Assembly: GCF_014635825.1 (NCBI RefSeq)
Contig: NZ_BMDO01000006.1
Span: 248,001-312,000, forward strand
Direction: 5' to 3'
Length of the DNA: 64,000 nucleotides
Origin: Mucilaginibacter galii
GTDB lineage: Bacteria > Bacteroidota > Bacteroidia > Sphingobacteriales > Sphingobacteriaceae
The notes under the pieces are model-generated. The model saw nothing but the letters and a program-made list of their open reading frames with translations, had not been told where the DNA came from and did not search any database. Below are positions 19,222 through 28,934 of the stretch, piece after piece. Position 1 is the stretch's first letter; each line of letters starts with the position of its first letter. The translations under genes and the position numbers were made by a program.

Positions 19222-19611
19222 TTAAACTCTTCTTCTTTTTGCAGGACGACAGCCGTTGTGTGGCAGTGGAGTGATGTCTCTGATGGTAGTAACCTCGATA
19301 CCTGAAGTTTGCAGAGTACGGATAGCTGATTCACGACCAGAACCGGGGCCTTTTACAAATACTTCAACTTTACGTAAACCTAAATCGTAAGCTACTTTGC
19401 CGCAATCGGCAGCAGCTTGTGAAGCAGCGTAAGGGGTATTCTTTTTAGAACCCTTGAAACCCATTTTACCGGCAGAAGACCATGAAATAGCCTGGCCGCT
19501 GTTGTTGGTTAGGGTAATAATGATATTGTTGAAAGTAGCGTTAACATGAGCCTGACCTACAGCCTCTACAACTACAATACGTTTTTTGGTTACTTTTTTA
19601 GCTTTAGCCAT
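19222..19611 (-). CDS. rpsK: Ribosomal protein S11
   Basis: Small-subunit platform protein. Visible: [20 protein letters not shown], the [14 protein letters not shown] helix region, and the conserved basic C-terminus [12 protein letters not shown]. 129 aa, as expected. Part of the alpha-operon section rpsM-rpsK-rpsD-rpoA-rplQ. Confidence 0.97.
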   Translation of the reverse strand: MAKAKKVTKKRIVVVEAVGQAHVNATFNNIIITLTNNSGQAISWSSAGKMGFKGSKKNTPYAASQAAADCGKVAYDLGLRKVEVFVKGPGSGRESAIRTLQTSGIEVTTIRDITPLPHNGCRPAKRRRV

Positions 19612-19720
19612 TTTTTTAATTATTGAATTAATGAATTACTGGAGTAACGAATATTCCGGACTCATTAACCGTTTGATAATTTTATATTCCTAATGATCTT
19701 TGAAGATCATTAATCAATTA

Positions 19721-20098
19721 CTACTTAGTAGCTTTTTTCTTGTTAGCAACAGTCTTACGTTTACCTTTACGGGTACGTGAGTTGTTCTTAGTACGCTGAC
19801 CACGCAGAGGTAAACCTTTACGGTGACGGGTACCACGGTAGCAACCAATATCCATTAAACGTTTGATGTTCAATTGAACTTCTGAACGCAAAGCACCTTC
19901 AACTTTAATTTCGTCGTTGATGATACCACGAATAGCAGCTAACTGATCATCTGTCCACTCTTGAACCTTAACATCATAGCTAATGCCAGCCTTATCTAAG
20001 ATAGTTTGAGCAGTTGAACGGCCTACACCATAAATGTAAGTTAGACCAATCTCTCCTCTTTTGTTTCTTGGTAAATCAATACCTGAAATCCTTGCCAT
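19721..20098 (-). CDS. rpsM: Ribosomal protein S13
   Basis: Head protein of the small subunit contacting P-site tRNA. Starts [20 protein letters not shown], with the helix-two-turn-helix [12 protein letters not shown] and the basic extension [17 protein letters not shown]. 125 aa, normal. Sits 70 bases after rpmJ. Confidence 0.97.
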   Translation of the reverse strand: MARISGIDLPRNKRGEIGLTYIYGVGRSTAQTILDKAGISYDVKVQEWTDDQLAAIRGIINDEIKVEGALRSEVQLNIKRLMDIGCYRGTRHRKGLPLRGQRTKNNSRTRKGKRKTVANKKKATK

Positions 20099-20168
20099 AT
20101 TTGTTTTTTGTTTTAATGAACAACCGAACGGCGGGCCACCGTTGTACGGATAGTTCTAATGTTTTTAA

Positions 20169-20285
20169 TTACCCTTGACGTTGTTTGTACTTAGGGTTCT
20201 TTTTGTTGATTACAAAAAGCTTTCCTTTACGACGGATGATTTTGCAATCAGCGCTACGCTTTTTGATGGATGCTCTAACTTTCAT
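20169..20285 (-). CDS. rpmJ: Ribosomal protein L36, zinc-less form
   Basis: 38-aa protein, short enough to be missed by length filters. Begins [19 protein letters not shown] and ends [10 protein letters not shown]. The zinc ligands of the classic form (C-x2-C-x12-C-x4-H) are reduced to one cysteine: the positions corresponding to E. coli C11, C27 and H33 are Ser, Asn and Tyr. It is therefore the zinc-independent type. It follows infA by 5 bases in the usual infA-rpmJ-rpsM order. Confidence 0.95.
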   Translation of the reverse strand: MKVRASIKKRSADCKIIRRKGKLFVINKKNPKYKQRQG

Positions 20286-20290
20286 GTTAA

Positions 20291-20509
20291 TTATTTATAT
20301 CTGTAGGTTATTCTGCCTTTGGTTAAATCATATGGGCTCATCTCTAATTTCACTCTGTCGCCAGGTAAAATTTTGATGTAGTGCATACGCATTTTGCCCG
20401 ATATGTGTGCAATAATCTCATGGCCGTTTTCCAGTTCTACTCTAAACATTGCGTTAGATAACGCTTCCCTTATAGTACCGTCTTGCTCAATCGAAGATTG
20501 TTTAGCCAT
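20291..20509 (-). CDS. infA: Translation initiation factor IF-1
   Basis: 72-aa OB-fold (S1-like) protein that blocks the A site during initiation. Starts [20 protein letters not shown], with [20 protein letters not shown] and the final [15 protein letters not shown]. Length and motifs are exact for the family. Follows map in the operon. Confidence 0.97.
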   Translation of the reverse strand: MAKQSSIEQDGTIREALSNAMFRVELENGHEIIAHISGKMRMHYIKILPGDRVKLEMSPYDLTKGRITYRYK

Positions 20510-20534
20510 ATTTTACTGATTATTACTTAATTAT

Positions 20535-20561
20535 CCCGTTCTAAATCGGGATGCAAAAATA
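20535..20561 (-). promoter_or_regulatory. infA: Possible internal promoter and hairpin before infA
   Basis: On the minus strand TATTTTTG (20561-20554) fits the TAnnTTTG -7 element, and ATCCCG/CGGGAT arms at 20533-20552 could form a 5'UTR hairpin. There is no well-spaced -33 TTG. This may be an extra start for infA-rpmJ-rpsM and beyond. Confidence 0.35.
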
Positions 20562-20581
20562 AAAAATATTTTTTACAATAT

Positions 20582-21367
20582 TTAATTATTTTTCGCTAAA
20601 ACTTCTTCTATGTATGAAAATGTAGAAAGAACATCGGCCTGGCCCTTTTTAATGGCTACCGTATGTTCATAATGCGCTGATGGTTTGCCATCTACGGTTG
20701 AAACGGTCCAACCGTCTTTCCAAAACTTAACACCGGCTTTACCTGCATTAATCATAGGTTCGATAGCAATTACCATCCCCTCTTCAAGTTTTACACCCGA
20801 ACCACGTTTGCCATAGTTAGGCACTTCAGGCTTTTCGTGCAGCTTAACGCCAACACCATGGCCTACCAATTCTTTTACCACACCAAAACCATGACGCTCG
20901 GCATGTTCCTGTACAGCATAGCCTATATCGCCTACGCGCATACCAGTTACCGCTTTTTCAATGCCCTTAATCAAGCATTCCTGCGTTACACGCATTAGCT
21001 CTTTAGCAGTATCACTTACTTCGCCAATACCAAAAGTATAGGCCGAATCACCGTAAAAGTTATTGAGGATCACACCACAGTCAACCGAGATCAGATCTCC
21101 TTCAGTAAGTACATGCTCTCCGGGGAAACCATGAACTACCTGATCGTTGAGTGAGATACACAATGAGTTTGGGAACCCATGAAAGTTAAGAAAGGCTGGC
21201 ACCCCTCCGTTGTCACGGATATAGGTTTCTGCCAGCCTATCAAGTTCTATTGTTTTAACGCCGGTTTTAACAAGCTTTGCTACTTCGCCCAAGGTTTTAG
21301 CAACCAGTTGGGCACTTTGGCGAATAAGCTCAATCTCTTCTGCCGACTTAAAAATAATTTTCGACAT
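20582..21367 (-). CDS. map: Methionine aminopeptidase, type I
   Basis: Removes the initiator methionine from nascent proteins. Metal ligands are visible in the pita-bread fold: the Asp in ISVDCGVIL, the Asp in YGDSAYTF, the His in GHGVGVKLHEKP and the Glu in IEPMI; the catalytic His lies in VVHGFPG. There is no N-terminal SH3-binding extension, as expected for type Ia. 261 aa. Encoded between secY and infA, the usual Bacteroidota order. Confidence 0.96.
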   Translation of the reverse strand: MSKIIFKSAEEIELIRQSAQLVAKTLGEVAKLVKTGVKTIELDRLAETYIRDNGGVPAFLNFHGFPNSLCISLNDQVVHGFPGEHVLTEGDLISVDCGVILNNFYGDSAYTFGIGEVSDTAKELMRVTQECLIKGIEKAVTGMRVGDIGYAVQEHAERHGFGVVKELVGHGVGVKLHEKPEVPNYGKRGSGVKLEEGMVIAIEPMINAGKAGVKFWKDGWTVSTVDGKPSAHYEHTVAIKKGQADVLSTFSYIEEVLAKNN

Positions 21368-21374
21368 TCTTAAA

Positions 21375-22733
21375 TTAGATAGCCGGTGGTACGGTACCTG
21401 CAGCTGTAGGTACAGCCGTACGTCCCTTTACTCTTCCGGTTTTCATCAGGCCATCGTAATGACGCATTAATAAATGGCTTTCAATTTGCTGTAAAGTGTC
21501 TAACACCACACCTACCAGGATAATCAATGATGTACCACCAAAGAAACGTGCAAACTGGCTGTTGATGTGGAACATATTAGCCAGTGCCGGTATAATGGCA
21601 ATAATAGCTAAGAAAATAGAACCGGGTAAAGTAATGCGTGAAATCACAGCATCAATAAACTCGGAGGTAGCATTACCTGGTGCAACACCCGGTATAAAAC
21701 CACCATTCTTTTTCATATCATCCGACATTTGTTTCGGATTTACAGTGATAGCCGTATAGAAATACGTGAACAGGATGATCAGGATAGCGAATACCAGGTT
21801 GTGTAACCATGAAGTATAGCTCGATAAAGAGATCAGTACGCTGTTAGAAGCTATGTTAGGGAAGAATGAAGAAATTGTAGCTGGGATGAACATTAATGCC
21901 TGGGCAAAAATGATAGGCATAACACCTGCTGCATTTACTTTCAAAGGAATGTATTGACGTACACCACCGTATTGTTTGTTACCAACTATACGTTTTGCAT
22001 ATTGAACGGCAATTTTACGGGTACCCTGTACTACCAATATAGTAAACATGATCACACCTATTAATGCCAGTATCTCCACTATAAACACTAATGGACCACC
22101 CGAAGCATTTTGACCGCTAACACGTGAGCTAAACTCATCAATGATAGCTGAAGGCAACTGGGCGATTATACCCACCATGATAATTAAAGAGATACCGTTG
22201 CCAATACCTTTATCTGTAATTTTTTCACCTAACCACATTACAAACAATGTTCCTGCTGTTAACACAAACACCGAAGTAATGGTAAACATACCTGTACTTA
22301 AAGCCGGGTTAATAGCATTAGGTGTTATTTGCGAACGTACATAACCTACGGCTTGCGCTGCGGTAATGGCAATTGTCAAATAACGGGTCCACTGGTTGAT
22401 CTTGCTGCGGCCACTCTCCCCTTCTTTTTGCAATTTAGCAAAGTAAGGAACTGCAATACCCAACAACTGCACCACGATAGATGCAGAAATGTAAGGCATT
22501 ACGCCTAAAGCAAAGATAGATGCACGTGAAAAAGATCCACCGGCAAACATATTAAGTAAGCCCAGCAAACCTTCTTTTGATGCCTGGTTGTTTAAAACGT
22601 TGGCATCAACACCTGGCAAAGCCACGTACGAGCCTACACGGTATATTAAAAGAAATAAGAGTGTGTTTATAATACGCACTCTTAAATCCTCAATTTTCCA
22701 AATATTGGATAATGTGGTGAAAAAATTTTTCAT
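21375..22733 (-). CDS. secY: Protein translocase subunit SecY
   Basis: Ten-helix channel protein of the Sec translocon. Starts with a cytosolic MKNFFTTLSNIWKIEDLRVR, then the first membrane segment. The plug region GLLNMFAGGSFSRASIFALG and the loop GTRKIAVQYAKR that contacts SecA/ribosome are visible. 452 aa is normal. Placed between rplO and map. Confidence 0.96.
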   Translation of the reverse strand: MKNFFTTLSNIWKIEDLRVRIINTLLFLLIYRVGSYVALPGVDANVLNNQASKEGLLGLLNMFAGGSFSRASIFALGVMPYISASIVVQLLGIAVPYFAKLQKEGESGRSKINQWTRYLTIAITAAQAVGYVRSQITPNAINPALSTGMFTITSVFVLTAGTLFVMWLGEKITDKGIGNGISLIIMVGIIAQLPSAIIDEFSSRVSGQNASGGPLVFIVEILALIGVIMFTILVVQGTRKIAVQYAKRIVGNKQYGGVRQYIPLKVNAAGVMPIIFAQALMFIPATISSFFPNIASNSVLISLSSYTSWLHNLVFAILIILFTYFYTAITVNPKQMSDDMKKNGGFIPGVAPGNATSEFIDAVISRITLPGSIFLAIIAIIPALANMFHINSQFARFFGGTSLIILVGVVLDTLQQIESHLLMRHYDGLMKTGRVKGRTAVPTAAGTVPPAI

Positions 22734-22739
22734 TTAAAA

Positions 22740-23186
22740 TTACAACTTTACAATTGAACCGCCGGCAGCTTCGATAGCTTTTTGAGCCGTTGCAGAAAAT
22801 GCATGTGCCTGAATATCTAACTTAGCTGTTAACGTACCACGACCTAATATTTTAACCAGGTCGTTTCTTGATGCTAAACCATGCTCTTTCAACGTATCAA
22901 AGTTAATTGTACTTACTGAGTAGGTATCGGCTAATTGCTGTAAAGCATCCAGGTTAATACCGTTGTACTCTACACGGTTAGGGTTTTTAAAACCAACCTT
23001 AGGTACACGGCGTTGTAAAGGCATTTGACCACCTTCAAAACCAACTTTACTTGAAGTACCTGAACGTGAACCGGCACCTTTGTGACCACGTGTTGACGTT
23101 CCGCCACGGCCAGAACCTGTACCACGGCCAATTCTTTTTCTATTTTTAGTAGAACCTTCTGCAGGCTTAAGATTACTTAAATTCAT
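22740..23186 (-). CDS. rplO: Ribosomal protein L15
   Basis: Large-subunit protein with the typical glycine/arginine-rich start NLKPAEGSTKNRKRIGRGTG followed by GRGGTSTRGHKGAGSRSG, and the C-terminal KLDIQAHAFSATAQKAIEAA domain. 148 aa. Six bases before secY. Confidence 0.96.
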   Translation of the reverse strand: MNLSNLKPAEGSTKNRKRIGRGTGSGRGGTSTRGHKGAGSRSGTSSKVGFEGGQMPLQRRVPKVGFKNPNRVEYNGINLDALQQLADTYSVSTINFDTLKEHGLASRNDLVKILGRGTLTAKLDIQAHAFSATAQKAIEAAGGSIVKL

Positions 23187-23190
23187 AACA

Positions 23191-23370
23191 TTAAATGTTT
23201 TCTACTGCTACCAAATGATTAACTTTTCTAATCATGCCAATGATAGCAGGATTAGCTTCAACTTCAACGCTATGGTTAATTTTCTTTAAACCTAAAGCCT
23301 CAACAGTTTTTTTCTGGCGCTCACTTCTATCGATCACGCTCTTAATCTGTGTTATTTTGATTTTTGCCAT
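23191..23370 (-). CDS. rpmD: Ribosomal protein L30
   Basis: 59-aa protein, too short for a simple ORF cut-off. Reads [20 protein letters not shown], then [17 protein letters not shown] and [17 protein letters not shown]. The conserved (I/V)GLKK and (M/I)xxKVxHLVxVE motifs are present. Lies between rpsE and rplO with small gaps. Confidence 0.96.
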   Translation of the reverse strand: MAKIKITQIKSVIDRSERQKKTVEALGLKKINHSVEVEANPAIIGMIRKVNHLVAVENI

Positions 23371-23376
23371 GACTGA

Positions 23377-23895
23377 TTATCCGTTAAATACTTTACCTAA
23401 ATTAACGCCACGGTGCTGAGCTACGGTATAAGCATCGCGCAGTTGCGCTAAAGCCGATACAGTTGCTTTTACCACGTTGTGAGGGTTTGATGAACCTTTA
23501 GATTTTGCAAGTACGTTATGTACACCAGCACTCTCTAATACGGCACGCATCGCTCCACCAGCAATTACACCGGTACCATTTGCAGCTGGCTTCAAGAAAA
23601 CGAAACCACCAGAAAATTTACCAATTTGCTCGTGAGGTATAGTGTTGTTAATGATTGGCACTTTTACCAGGTTCTTTTTAGCATCATCAATACCTTTGGC
23701 AATTGCCTCAGTAACCTCTTTTGCTTTACCTAAACCGTAACCTACTACACCGTTCTCATCGCCTACTACCACAATGGCAGAGAAGCTGAAAGTACGGCCA
23801 CCTTTTGTTACTTTGGCAACGCGTTGTATGCTTACCAAGCGGTCTTTTAATTCGATCTCGCTTGTTTTAACTCTCTTTATATTTATTGTTGACAT
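23377..23895 (-). CDS. rpsE: Ribosomal protein S5
   Basis: Small-subunit fidelity protein. Double-stranded RNA-binding N-domain with [20 protein letters not shown] and [14 protein letters not shown], then [20 protein letters not shown]. 172 aa, normal. The spectinomycin-site loop (VTKGGR) looks wild type. Confidence 0.97.
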   Translation of the reverse strand: MSTINIKRVKTSEIELKDRLVSIQRVAKVTKGGRTFSFSAIVVVGDENGVVGYGLGKAKEVTEAIAKGIDDAKKNLVKVPIINNTIPHEQIGKFSGGFVFLKPAANGTGVIAGGAMRAVLESAGVHNVLAKSKGSSNPHNVVKATVSALAQLRDAYTVAQHRGVNLGKVFNG

Positions 23896-23907
23896 TACTC
23901 GTTACGG

Positions 23908-24258
23908 TTAAAAGTTTAATCCACCTTCACGTGCACCTTCGGCCAGTTGCTTAACACGGCCATGATACAAGTATCCATTTCTATCGAAAACTACGGCTTC
24001 GATACCAGCTGCTTTTGCTTTCTCAGCAATCAGTTTACCAACGGCTACTGATTGTTCGCCTTTAGTGCCTGTAGCAGTAAAATCTTTTGATAAAGATGAA
24101 GCTGATACTAAAGTTTTGCCGGCAACATCGTCAATAATCTGTGCGTAGATGCCTTTGTTGCTTCTGTACACTGACAAGCGCGGACGTTCTGCAGAACCTG
24201 AAAGACGCTTTCTGATTCCTTTTTTAATTCTGTCTCTTCTTGATAATTTACCTGTCAT
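23908..24258 (-). CDS. rplR: Ribosomal protein L18
   Basis: 5S rRNA-binding protein. Basic N-terminus [20 protein letters not shown], then [20 protein letters not shown] and the final [20 protein letters not shown]. 116 aa, in the canonical position between rplF and rpsE. Confidence 0.97.
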   Translation of the reverse strand: MTGKLSRRDRIKKGIRKRLSGSAERPRLSVYRSNKGIYAQIIDDVAGKTLVSASSLSKDFTATGTKGEQSVAVGKLIAEKAKAAGIEAVVFDRNGYLYHGRVKQLAEGAREGGLNF

Positions 24259-24263
24259 GACTA

Positions 24264-24821
24264 TTATTTCTTAGATGCTGATTTACCTGCTTTTCTTCTT
24301 AACACTTCGCCAACAAACTTGATACCTTTACCTTTATATGGCTCAGGAGCACGCAGTGAGCGGATTTTGGCAGCAACCTGACCAATTAACTGTTTGTCAA
24401 TAGACTCCAGGATAATGGTAGGGTTTTTACCTTTTTCAGCAGTAGTGGATACTTTAATTTCTTTAGGTAATTCAAATACATAGTGGTGAGAGAAACCTAA
24501 CACTAAATCTAATGTATTACCTGTATTGGTTGCACGGTAACCTACACCAACCAACTCTTGTTGCAAAGTATAACCAGTGGTTACACCTGTTACCATGTTG
24601 TTGATTAATGCACGATACAAACCGTGTAATGCTTTATGACGTTTTTGATCGGTCGGGCGTACTACTGTTAATACACCATCTTCTTGTGATATAGAGATAT
24701 CACTGTCTATCGCCTGCTCAAGCTGACCTTTAGGGCCTTTTACGGTTACAATATTACCTTCATTAACGGTAATAGTAACGCCTGATGGGATAGTAATTGG
24801 GGCTTTTCCTACTCTTGACAT
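24264..24821 (-). CDS. rplF: Ribosomal protein L6
   Basis: Two-domain large-subunit protein near the factor-binding site. Begins [19 protein letters not shown] and has the diagnostic C-terminal [20 protein letters not shown]. 185 aa, normal. Upstream of rplR by 5 bases. Confidence 0.97.
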   Translation of the reverse strand: MSRVGKAPITIPSGVTITVNEGNIVTVKGPKGQLEQAIDSDISISQEDGVLTVVRPTDQKRHKALHGLYRALINNMVTGVTTGYTLQQELVGVGYRATNTGNTLDLVLGFSHHYVFELPKEIKVSTTAEKGKNPTIILESIDKQLIGQVAAKIRSLRAPEPYKGKGIKFVGEVLRRKAGKSASKK

Positions 24822-24841
24822 TTCTTAGTTTCTCCTTACAA

Positions 24842-25240
24842 TTAATAAACGAAACATAAAACCTCGCCGCCAATGTTTTGTACACGGGCTTCTTTATCAG
24901 TCATTACTCCTTTTGAGGTAGACAGGATAGCGATACCTAAACCATTTAATACTCTTGGCATAGTAGCTGAGCCTGCATACTTTCTCAAACCTGGTTTGCT
25001 GATACGGGTTATGCTGCGGATGGCAGAAACCTTTGTCACGGGGTGGTACTTCAACGCTACTTTAATGTTTCCCTGAGGACCATTGTCTTCAAATTTGTAG
25101 TTAGCGATGTAACCTTTGTCGAAAAGCACTTTTGTGATTTCCTTCTTCAGATTTGATGCAGGAATTTCAACAACCCTTTGGTTGGCTTTAATAGCATTCC
25201 TTACTCTGGTAAGATAATCTGCGATTGGATCTGTATTCAT
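24842..25240 (-). CDS. rpsH: Ribosomal protein S8
   Basis: Central-domain 16S rRNA binder, and translational repressor of the spc operon in E. coli. Starts MNTDPIADYLTRVRNAIKAN and ends GGEVLCFVY. 132 aa. Unlike its neighbours it is preceded by a 172-base gap with a good promoter. Confidence 0.97.
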   Translation of the reverse strand: MNTDPIADYLTRVRNAIKANQRVVEIPASNLKKEITKVLFDKGYIANYKFEDNGPQGNIKVALKYHPVTKVSAIRSITRISKPGLRKYAGSATMPRVLNGLGIAILSTSKGVMTDKEARVQNIGGEVLCFVY

Positions 25241-25337
25241 TATATGAAATTATGATGGCGGTTTCCTTCGCCTTCCCGGCGACGACCTTCCATCGGTTAA
25301 AAATTCTTTTGTATTAGCAATTACACGTATATGTTGC

Positions 25338-25390
25338 AAATTGCCGGCCGCAAAGGTAAGAATTAAATTCTCATCCTGCAACCGGCAATT
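25338..25390. repeat. Inverted repeat around the rpsH promoter
   Basis: AAATTGCCGG at 25338-25347 and CCGGCAATTT at 25382-25391 form a 10-bp inverted repeat that brackets the candidate rpsH promoter. This symmetry could be an operator, or a terminator-like hairpin in transcripts reading through from rpsN. Confidence 0.55.
25351..25381 (-). promoter_or_regulatory. rpsH: Internal promoter of the spc section (rpsH onward)
   Basis: On the minus strand, TTG at 25381-25379, 20 bases, then TACCTTTG at 25358-25351: a close match to the Bacteroidota TTG-N19/20-TAnnTTTG promoter. It lies in the only large gap of the spc section and would drive rpsH through rplQ independently. Confidence 0.6.
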
Positions 25391-25412
25391 TATATACCTG
25401 TAAGGCTGATTA

Positions 25413-25682
25413 TTACCAGCTTGCTTTCTTTACGCCGGGGATCTTGCCAGCTAAAGCCATTTCACGGAATGTAACACGTGAAATACCGAACTGACGCATG
25501 TAACCACGTGGGCGGCCGGTAAGCTTGCAACGGTTGTGCAATTTAACCGGTGATGATGCTTTAGGCAATTTATCTAAACCGATAAAATCACCGGCAGCTT
25601 TAAGGGCCGCTCTTTTTTCAGCATATCTTGCTACTAATTTGGCACGTTTTACTTCGCGTGCTTTTACACCTTCTTTAGCCAT
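25413..25682 (-). CDS. rpsN: Ribosomal protein S14, long zinc-less form
   Basis: 89 aa, starting [20 protein letters not shown] and ending with [20 protein letters not shown] then [12 protein letters not shown]. Only one cysteine remains (HNRCKLTGR), so it is the long C-minus type without a zinc ribbon. Its start overlaps the end of rplE by 8 bases, implying coupled translation. Confidence 0.97.
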   Translation of the reverse strand: MAKEGVKAREVKRAKLVARYAEKRAALKAAGDFIGLDKLPKASSPVKLHNRCKLTGRPRGYMRQFGISRVTFREMALAGKIPGVKKASW

Positions 25683-26244
25683 TGTTTACAGGAGTTTGAT
25701 TTTTAAATGGTAAACCAAATTGTTTAAGCAATTCTAATGCTTCAACATCATTTGTTGCCGAGGTTACAAAGGTAATATCCATACCTTGTATTTTATTGAT
25801 CTTGTCAATATTAATCTCCGGAAAAATGATTTGTTCGGTAATACCTAAAGTATAGTTACCTTTTCCGTCAAAACCTTTATCGTTAATGCCTTTGAAGTCA
25901 CGGATACGTGGCAATGCTACGGCAATTAAACGGTCAAGAAACTCGTACATGTTGTTATCGCGTAAAGTTACACGTACACCAACCGGCATACCTTTACGTA
26001 ATTTAAAGTTCGAGATATCTTTTTTAGATTTTGATGCTACTGGTTTTTGACCGGTAATTGTGGCCAATTCAGTAATGGTAGTATCAATCAGTTTCTTATC
26101 AGTAGTAGCTGCACCAACACCTTGGTTGATAGCAATTTTCTCCAATTTTGGAACCTGCATTACGCTTTTGTACTGAAATTTATCTTTCAGTGCGGTGCGG
26201 ATCTCCTCTTTGTATTTGGATTTTAATCTTGGAACGTAAGACAT
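25675..26244 (-). CDS. rplE: Ribosomal protein L5
   Basis: 5S rRNA-binding large-subunit protein. [20 protein letters not shown], then [36 protein letters not shown] and the conserved [15 protein letters not shown]. 189 aa. Its stop overlaps rpsN and its start touches the rplX stop. Confidence 0.97.
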   Translation of the reverse strand: MSYVPRLKSKYKEEIRTALKDKFQYKSVMQVPKLEKIAINQGVGAATTDKKLIDTTITELATITGQKPVASKSKKDISNFKLRKGMPVGVRVTLRDNNMYEFLDRLIAVALPRIRDFKGINDKGFDGKGNYTLGITEQIIFPEINIDKINKIQGMDITFVTSATNDVEALELLKQFGLPFKNQTPVNNG

Positions 26245-26573
26245 TATTTAATTTCCTCCCCTGATTTTTTTGCTACTCTAACTAATTTACCGGCATCATT
26301 CAATTTACGGCCTACACGTGTAGTTTCACCTGTTTTAGGATCAACCAGTGCAAGGTTTGAAATATGAATAGCGGCTTCTTTCTTAACGATACCACCGTTA
26401 GGGTTAGCTGCATTTGGCTTAGTGTGTTTAGATATCATGTTGACACCTTCAACCACTGCACGGTTTTTATCTACGATGATTTCGGTAATTTTACCTTGCT
26501 GACCTTTAGAGTCGCCGGCGATAACCTTAACCGTATCTCCTTTACGGATCTTTAATTTAATTTTCTTTTCCAT
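26244..26573 (-). CDS. rplX: Ribosomal protein L24
   Basis: KOW-domain assembly initiator of the large subunit: [20 protein letters not shown] at the start, then [20 protein letters not shown]. 109 aa. One-base overlap with rplE suggests translational coupling. Confidence 0.97.
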   Translation of the reverse strand: MEKKIKLKIRKGDTVKVIAGDSKGQQGKITEIIVDKNRAVVEGVNMISKHTKPNAANPNGGIVKKEAAIHISNLALVDPKTGETTRVGRKLNDAGKLVRVAKKSGEEIK

Positions 26574-26575
26574 TG

Positions 26576-26944
26576 TTACAATACCTCCGGTGCTAATGAA
26601 ACGATCTTCATGAATTGTTTTTCACGTAGCTCTCTTGCAACCGGGCCGAAGATACGTGTACCTCTTGGCTCATCCTGGTTATTTAACAAAACAGCTGCGT
26701 TATCGTCGAAACGGATATAAGAACCATCTTTACGACGGATTTCTTTTTTAGTTCTAACTACTACGGCTTTAGATACAGTACCTTTTTTTACGTTACCCGA
26801 TGGGATAGCGCTTTTCACAGTTACTACAACTTTATCACCAACAGAGGCATAGCGTTTAGCGGTACCGCCTAATACGCGGATAACCAACACTTCTTTAGCG
26901 CCGCTGTTATCGGCTACGGTTAATCTCGATTCCTGTTGTACCAT
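26576..26944 (-). CDS. rplN: Ribosomal protein L14
   Basis: [20 protein letters not shown], then [20 protein letters not shown] and the C-terminal [20 protein letters not shown]. 122 aa, exactly the family length. Located at the subunit interface near helix 14. Two bases from rplX. Confidence 0.98.
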   Translation of the reverse strand: MVQQESRLTVADNSGAKEVLVIRVLGGTAKRYASVGDKVVVTVKSAIPSGNVKKGTVSKAVVVRTKKEIRRKDGSYIRFDDNAAVLLNNQDEPRGTRIFGPVARELREKQFMKIVSLAPEVL

Positions 26945-26945
26945 C

Positions 26946-27203
26946 TTATTTAGCCCTTTCTAAAATTTGAACTAATCTCCAGTTTTTATTTTTACTCAGC
27001 GGACGGGTTTCCATAATCAATACGGTATCACCAACACCACAAGTGTTAGCTTCGTCATGAGCCATGAACTTGGCAGTTTTGTTTACGAACTTACCATAGA
27101 TCGGGTGTTTTACTTTCCGCTCTACTGCAACCACGATAGATTTATCCATCTTGTTGCTAACTACCAGTCCGGTACGTGTTTTTCTTAAATTTCTTTCTTC
27201 CAT
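26946..27203 (-). CDS. rpsQ: Ribosomal protein S17
   Basis: OB-fold small-subunit protein: [20 protein letters not shown] followed by [14 protein letters not shown] and the (E)[13 protein letters not shown] block. 85 aa. One base before rplN. Confidence 0.97.
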   Translation of the reverse strand: MEERNLRKTRTGLVVSNKMDKSIVVAVERKVKHPIYGKFVNKTAKFMAHDEANTCGVGDTVLIMETRPLSKNKNWRLVQILERAK

Positions 27204-27219
27204 TGTTTCGACGCTTAAA

Positions 27220-27429
27220 TTATTGCTGTTCAGAAGCTGACGCCGCTTTACGCTTGGTTATTTCTGTATTTAAACGAGCAACCTCCTTACGTACATTTTT
27301 GATACGGATAGGATTCTCAATGGCCGAAACTGCATGGGCAAATTTCAGTTTGGTAAGATTAGTTTTCTCCTCGCCAAGTCGTGCATTCAACTCTTCAGTT
27401 GACAGCGCTGATATTTCTGAGCTTTTCAT
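27220..27429 (-). CDS. rpmC: Ribosomal protein L29
   Basis: Two-helix protein at the polypeptide exit tunnel, a docking site for SRP and trigger factor. [40 protein letters not shown] and [15 protein letters not shown] are typical. 69 aa. It follows rplP after a 131-base gap, unusual inside this operon. Confidence 0.95.
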   Translation of the reverse strand: MKSSEISALSTEELNARLGEEKTNLTKLKFAHAVSAIENPIRIKNVRKEVARLNTEITKRKAASASEQQ

Positions 27430-27509
27430 TGTTTGTGAGTTTTTGAGCGGTGAGAGGTAAGTTGGATGCTTACGTCACTCATCTTCTTATTATTAATTAT
27501 TATTGAGGT

Positions 27510-27555
27510 TACAGGTTGTAAGCTTTTACAAGCAACTCACAACTTACAACCTGCA
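27510..27555. repeat. Inverted repeat between rplP and rpmC
   Basis: TACAGGTTGTAAG and CTTACAACCTGCA face each other, with an additional TTGTAA/TTACAA nested copy inside. This hairpin occupies the unusually long gap between two operon genes. No T-tract follows on the minus strand, so it is more likely an inserted palindrome or processing site than a terminator. Confidence 0.6.
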
Positions 27556-27560
27556 ATCCA

Positions 27561-27983
27561 CTATGCTTCTACGTAATCTCTACGTACTACAAATTTTGTT
27601 TGTACCGGCAGTTTTTGAGCGGCCAGGCGAAGTGCTTCTTTAGCAACTTCCATAGGCACACCTTCTGCTTCGAAAATGATCCGTCCGGGGCGTACAACCG
27701 CTACCCAGTATTCCGGAGCACCTTTACCTTTACCCATACGTACCTCTGCAGGTTTCTTAGTTACGGGTTTGTCAGGAAATATCCTGATCCACACTTGGCC
27801 TTCACGTTTCATGAAACGTGTTACAGCGATACGTGCAGCCTCGATTTGACGGCTGGTAATCCAGGCCGCTTCAAGGGTTTTTACGCCGAAAGATCCGAAT
27901 GAAAGCTCAGCTCCGCGAGAAGCTACTCCTTTCATCCTGCCTTTTTGCATCTTTCTGAACTTCGTTCTTTTTGGCTGTAGCAT
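27561..27983 (-). CDS. rplP: Ribosomal protein L16
   Basis: [20 protein letters not shown] start, [20 protein letters not shown], and the loop near the peptidyl transferase centre. 140 aa. A substrate family of the oxygenase YcfD in some bacteria; the target arginine (MRKGKG-type loop) reads [10 protein letters not shown] here. Confidence 0.97.
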   Translation of the reverse strand: MLQPKRTKFRKMQKGRMKGVASRGAELSFGSFGVKTLEAAWITSRQIEAARIAVTRFMKREGQVWIRIFPDKPVTKKPAEVRMGKGKGAPEYWVAVVRPGRIIFEAEGVPMEVAKEALRLAAQKLPVQTKFVVRRDYVEA

Positions 27984-28031
27984 TTTATTAGCTTTTAATA
28001 TCTAAACGATGTCTGTCTCGACTTTGATTAA

Positions 28032-28928
28032 TTATCTGTTTCCACCTGGGCGTTGACCACCCTGGCCACCTGGACGGCTTCCGCCTTGTCCACCGCGGTT
28101 ACCACCACCCTGGCCTGGACCACGGTTAGCACCACCACCCTGACCTGGACCACGTTGGTTATTACCACCTCTGCGATCACCACCACCGCTGTTGCGACGG
28201 TCGCCACCACGTTGGTTATCACCATACGCTGCTGCGCCTTCTGGGCGTCCACCTCTGCCGCTTGCGCTGCTGGTTGAACCAATGTTAGGGCTCAGGTCAC
28301 GTTTACCGTAAACCTCACCTTTACAAATCCATACTTTAACACCTATTTTACCATAAGTAGTTAAGGCTTCGGCCAGTGCATAATCAATATCAGCACGGAA
28401 AGTATGCAAAGGTATTCTTCCTTCTTTGTATTGCTCGGTACGTGCCATCTCAGCGCCACCTAAACGGCCTGAAGTCATTACCTTGATACCTTCAGCACCC
28501 ATTCTCATGGTTGAAGCTATCGTGGTTTTCATTGCACGACGGAAAGAGATACGAGCTTCTAATTGCTTAGCAATACCTTCGGCTACTAACTGAGCATCTA
28601 ATTCAGGACGTTTGATCTCAAAAATGTTGATCTGTACGTCTTTCTTAGTCAGTTTCTTTAACTCTTCTTTGATCTTATCTACTTCCTGACCGCCTTTACC
28701 GATAACGATACCCGGACGGGCAGTGTGAATAGTTACAGTGATGCGTTTTAACGTACGCTCAATTACTACTTTAGATACGCCGCCTTTAGCGATACGTACC
28801 GAAAGATATTTGCGGATTTTTTCGTCCTCAACTAATTTATCGGAGTAGTTGTTGCCACCGAACCAGTTAGAATCCCAACCACGGATGATTCCTAAACGGT
28901 TACCTATTGGATGTGCTTTTTGTCCCAT
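28032..28928 (-). CDS. rpsC: Ribosomal protein S3 with an RGG-type tail
   Basis: The core (residues 1-217) is standard: [20 protein letters not shown], the KH domain with [17 protein letters not shown], and the C-terminal domain ending near KRDLSPNIG. It continues with about 80 residues made almost only of Gly, Arg, Gln, Asn and Pro ([26 protein letters not shown], repeated GPGQGGG). Such RGG-like regions bind RNA. E. coli S3 has 233 residues. The tail is in frame and followed by a proper stop, so it is genuinely encoded. Codon use in the tail is more G/C-rich than in the core. Confidence 0.95.
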   Translation of the reverse strand: MGQKAHPIGNRLGIIRGWDSNWFGGNNYSDKLVEDEKIRKYLSVRIAKGGVSKVVIERTLKRITVTIHTARPGIVIGKGGQEVDKIKEELKKLTKKDVQINIFEIKRPELDAQLVAEGIAKQLEARISFRRAMKTTIASTMRMGAEGIKVMTSGRLGGAEMARTEQYKEGRIPLHTFRADIDYALAEALTTYGKIGVKVWICKGEVYGKRDLSPNIGSTSSASGRGGRPEGAAAYGDNQRGGDRRNSGGGDRRGGNNQRGPGQGGGANRGPGQGGGNRGGQGGSRPGGQGGQRPGGNR

Positions 28929-28934
28929 TGTTAA

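Noticed and set aside
28053..28277. Open frames on both strands opposite the rpsC tail
   Set aside because: Repetitive G/C-rich codons of the RGG tail lack stops in other frames; products are low-complexity shadows.
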